Source: Pachyseris speciosa
Taxonomy: Eukaryota; Cnidaria; Anthozoa; Scleractinia; Pachyseridae
Direction of reading: 5' to 3'
Assembly (NCBI GenBank): GCA_016490735.1
Contig: JAEMWC010000386.1
Span: forward strand, 437,501 to 501,500
Length of the DNA stretch: 64,000 nt
Shown: positions 61,885-64,000 of the stretch, piece by piece
How the letters are laid out: every line of letters starts with the position of its first letter
Numbering within the stretch: the first letter of the stretch is position 1
Position numbers and translations under genes: made by a program
Notes under the pieces: model-generated
Seen by the model: the letters and a program-made list of their open reading frames with translations, nothing else
The model's database searches: none
What the model was told of the DNA's origin: nothing

Positions 61885-63115
61885 ATGGGCCTATACATTC
61901 CAAACTGCGCGTAAAGCGAAAGAAGGAGCTATTACAATGAGCGGCTTACAAGTTCGTTTTCAAACTTTCTATGTATCTTATACTGAAAGTATTTGTCCGC
62001 GGCACCTAATATCATTTTGATAACGCGCAACGATCTTGCAGTGTCGGTAAGCTTTGCATTGTCTAAGAGTTAGGTTATCTTGATAACAGCTGACAGAAAA
62101 ATGAGAGTAATTGACCGCTGTTATTTTTTGCGTGATATCATCAAGCTGTTTATCTATTAGTAATTTCCGCAGAGATGTCCGGAGATAAACCTAGTGATTA
62201 ATCAAACCAATCACGAACAACTACGCGGATTACGTGTAACTAATCGGATACGGGTTAAAAAAGGACAATTCAGAGAGAGAGAGAGAGAGAGAGAGTTGAG
62301 TGGAAGCGAACGTGTTTGTTGTGAAACTAAGTGATCGTGGTTTATATTGGAATAAAACGTGGAAATCTACTTTATCGTGACTTTTGTTGGAGAACACTGT
62401 TCTTGGAGGCGAACAATTCTCCAAAGCAGAAACCCTACCGCGAACCAGTAAAAGATCTCCAGCAAAGACTCCAGGAAGAGAACAGTCCATTCCGCCTTCG
62501 ACCAATGTTAACCCAAGGGCGAAAATGCTAACTGAAATGAGGGTAGTCCGGTAAGAAGTGACGCATTCGAACTAAGAATATTCATTACTTTATCTCTAAC
62601 AGTCTAGAAATTAACCGTAATTAGAACGCGAGGCCTAAAGGTAAAATATTATTACTTGGAATGTTTGATTCACTCCCTTCGACGTTCGCCGTTTTGGTTT
62701 CTTTGCCGATGTAAATGGACACAATTTTTTCTTGCGCTTTCGCGAGGATATTACGAATATGAACACAGCTAGTAGAACGAAATAGTTTAGTTCTCGAGAA
62801 ACTAAATGACGGCTTGCGTGCACTCTTGCTTTGTCGTGATGAAATGATCTCGCTGAAATGCTACGCGTTCATATTACACATGACTTGCGGTGAATATTTT
62901 AAATTAGCGGTAACAGAACTAGTGACAGAAAGTTGTCAACGTTTAATTAGCCATAACAGCATCACGAAATAGTTTTTCGGAATTCTTTTAAAAAGTAAAA
63001 CAGCTTTTCTTCTCGTTTCCTTTGCAGAATGTTCATTCTAGTCTTCCCGATTCGAATCATGAAAAATGTGCTATTTTCAATTTCCGGCCAAACTTGGAAA
63101 ATATGCTGGCGAACT
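61885..63115. repeat. Right copy of the segmental repeat
   Basis: Matches 175-305 joined directly to 2610-3340. 62041-62425 is extra relative to the left copy, flanked by GCAG on both sides, and contains a (GA)n run. Confidence 0.75.
62272..62295. repeat. (AG)12 microsatellite
   Basis: Perfect AG dinucleotide run inside the 385-bp extra block. Confidence 0.95.
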
Positions 63116-63120
63116 ATTCA

Positions 63121-63567
63121 CAGGGGCACCCAACGACAAGTTTCGGTAGATATCTGTTCGGTGGAGGGTAATTCGCCTTGGGTTTTCGGCGTCGATTAAA
63201 GAGTGCACTCGGATTTTCGTAACTAAAACGTGGCCTAAAAGATTCGCAATGGAGAAATCATAGCCCCTAAGGTTTTCGGAAAGGTCGTAATTGCTGTTTT
63301 AGGCAGTCAAAAACGTCACCTAGCATTTTCGGAAAGAAAATAGTTCCCTAGAAATTTCGTAGAAAGTTTATTTCAGCTTGCATTTTCACAAAGGAACATT
63401 TCGTTCCCTAACATTTTCGGACAATTAAAATTTCAGCTAGGGAATCCGAACAGATGAACTTCTTCTAGCTTATGAAAACATCACTTTAAACAGACTTCAA
63501 ACACCATAAGGTACTTAAAAATGCCTTTCTACAGCTTTTGGTTGATTTGGCTCGCTGGGTGCCCCTG
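63121..63567. mobile_element. 447-bp MITE with CAGGGGCACCCA ends
   Basis: Terminal inverted repeats CAGGGGCACCCA(A/G)CGA and 6-bp duplication TATTCA (63115-63120, 63568-63573). Empty sites with a single TATTCA followed by GGGACTA occur in the array near 5493, 7789 and 11098. No coding region; the open frame 63486-63791 crosses the boundary and is chance. Confidence 0.8.
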
Positions 63568-63573
63568 TATTCA

Positions 63574-64000
63574 GGGACTAAAGTACTCCGACCGGCGTTA
63601 ACATGACGAAAATAAAGAGAAATTATCCACTGGGATACTGGAACATTAACCAAACCTTGATGGTCCTTGATGTATCGCGAATAAAGGAATAACGGTATTT
63701 TAGTTGGCCAAATAATTGATATTAAGGAATAACAGAGCGACAAAGTAATGTTACATTTGAGTGAGGGTTCAAAAGATGTCACTGAAAGCAAACAAAAAAG
63801 TAATAGAATTATCCACCCTGTGCAAAAATGGCTCCCTTTAAATTATTCTTTTGTTCGTATTGAAATTAGCGTCACTAACCTCGTTATTGAGACAAGAAGC
63901 TTTTATCCCGAGCGAGGTTAGTGAGGCTATTTTGAATACAAACAAAAAAATAATTTAAAGGCAGCACGAAAATGAAATGCAATCATGTTCGAATACGGCC
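63574..64000. repeat. Start of a further array unit
   Basis: Matches about 3330-3770 in the same orientation (e.g. TCCACCCTGTGCAAAAATGG near 63811). The window ends inside the unit, so a second array probably lies to the right. Confidence 0.75.

Overview
The window looks like a repeat-rich, AT-rich piece of an animal nuclear genome, most likely a cnidarian (coral or sea-anemone type). The evidence is spliced host genes with GT-AG introns, degenerate LINE reverse transcriptases of L2/CR1-like and L1/Tx1-like type, many small inverted-repeat transposons, and one complete Maverick/Polinton. The cnidarian call is inference from the gene and repeat styles, not a database match.

Layout. 1-3340 is one copy of a segmental direct repeat (second copy 61.6-63.1 kb); its left copy is split by a 2.3-kb DNA transposon with GAATTCC subterminal repeats. 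About 3.3-15.2 kb is a diverged tandem array of at least six ~1.4-2.3-kb units with LINE and MITE insertions. A tRNA-like sequence lies at 16.24 kb. 16.5-18.5 kb holds a broken copy of a secreted LamG/lectin-like gene; a better copy lies at 36.8-39.0 kb. 20.9-27.65 kb is a 5'-truncated L2-like LINE split by a ~5.5-kb L1/Tx1-like LINE flanked by a 17-bp target duplication. 27.7-31.4 kb holds more array sequence, nested foldback elements and a minus-strand LINE RT cut by a Harbinger-like MITE. 33.64-36.40 kb is an inverted-repeat element with iteron arrays at both ends and a two-exon zinc-ribbon gene inside.

The centre is a 19.4-kb Polinton (40299-59712) with 488-bp terminal inverted repeats that look identical by eye and a 6-bp target duplication CAGGCC. 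It sits inside a ~1-kb piggyBac-like MITE (TTAA duplications) that is itself inserted in an old gene fragment. It encodes protein-primed-type DNA polymerase B, a VLTF3-like transcription factor, a BRO-N/nuclease fusion, a zinc-ribbon protein, a parvovirus-like PLA2 domain, an integrase with chromodomain, an adenain-like protease plus a dead partial duplicate, a pVI-like minor virion protein, major capsid and penton-like proteins, an AT-hook core-like protein, a packaging ATPase, a 1425-aa collagen/lectin fibre and a deleted mini-fibre.

How the genes may work together. PolB and the VLTF3-like factor start inside the two TIRs and share the same TATA-like promoter and first 24 residues; this would make them a matched 'early' pair. 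Most virion genes instead carry an ATCTAA-type motif 6-12 nt before the ATG, a candidate 'late' promoter read by the VLTF3-like factor. Three enzyme frames (PLA2 region, integrase, protease) have either no ATG or an upstream open extension and are entered in the -1 frame right after a canonical X XXY YYZ slippery heptamer in the correct phase (GGGAAAC, AAAAAAC, AAAAAAC), two of them followed by a 5-bp stem at 6-9 nt. This retrovirus-like frameshifting layout in a Polinton is the most interesting candidate novelty. The main rival explanation is single-base deletion by decay or assembly error, because the capsid gene, the protease middle and one coiled-coil gene also carry -1 breaks at mostly non-slippery sites.
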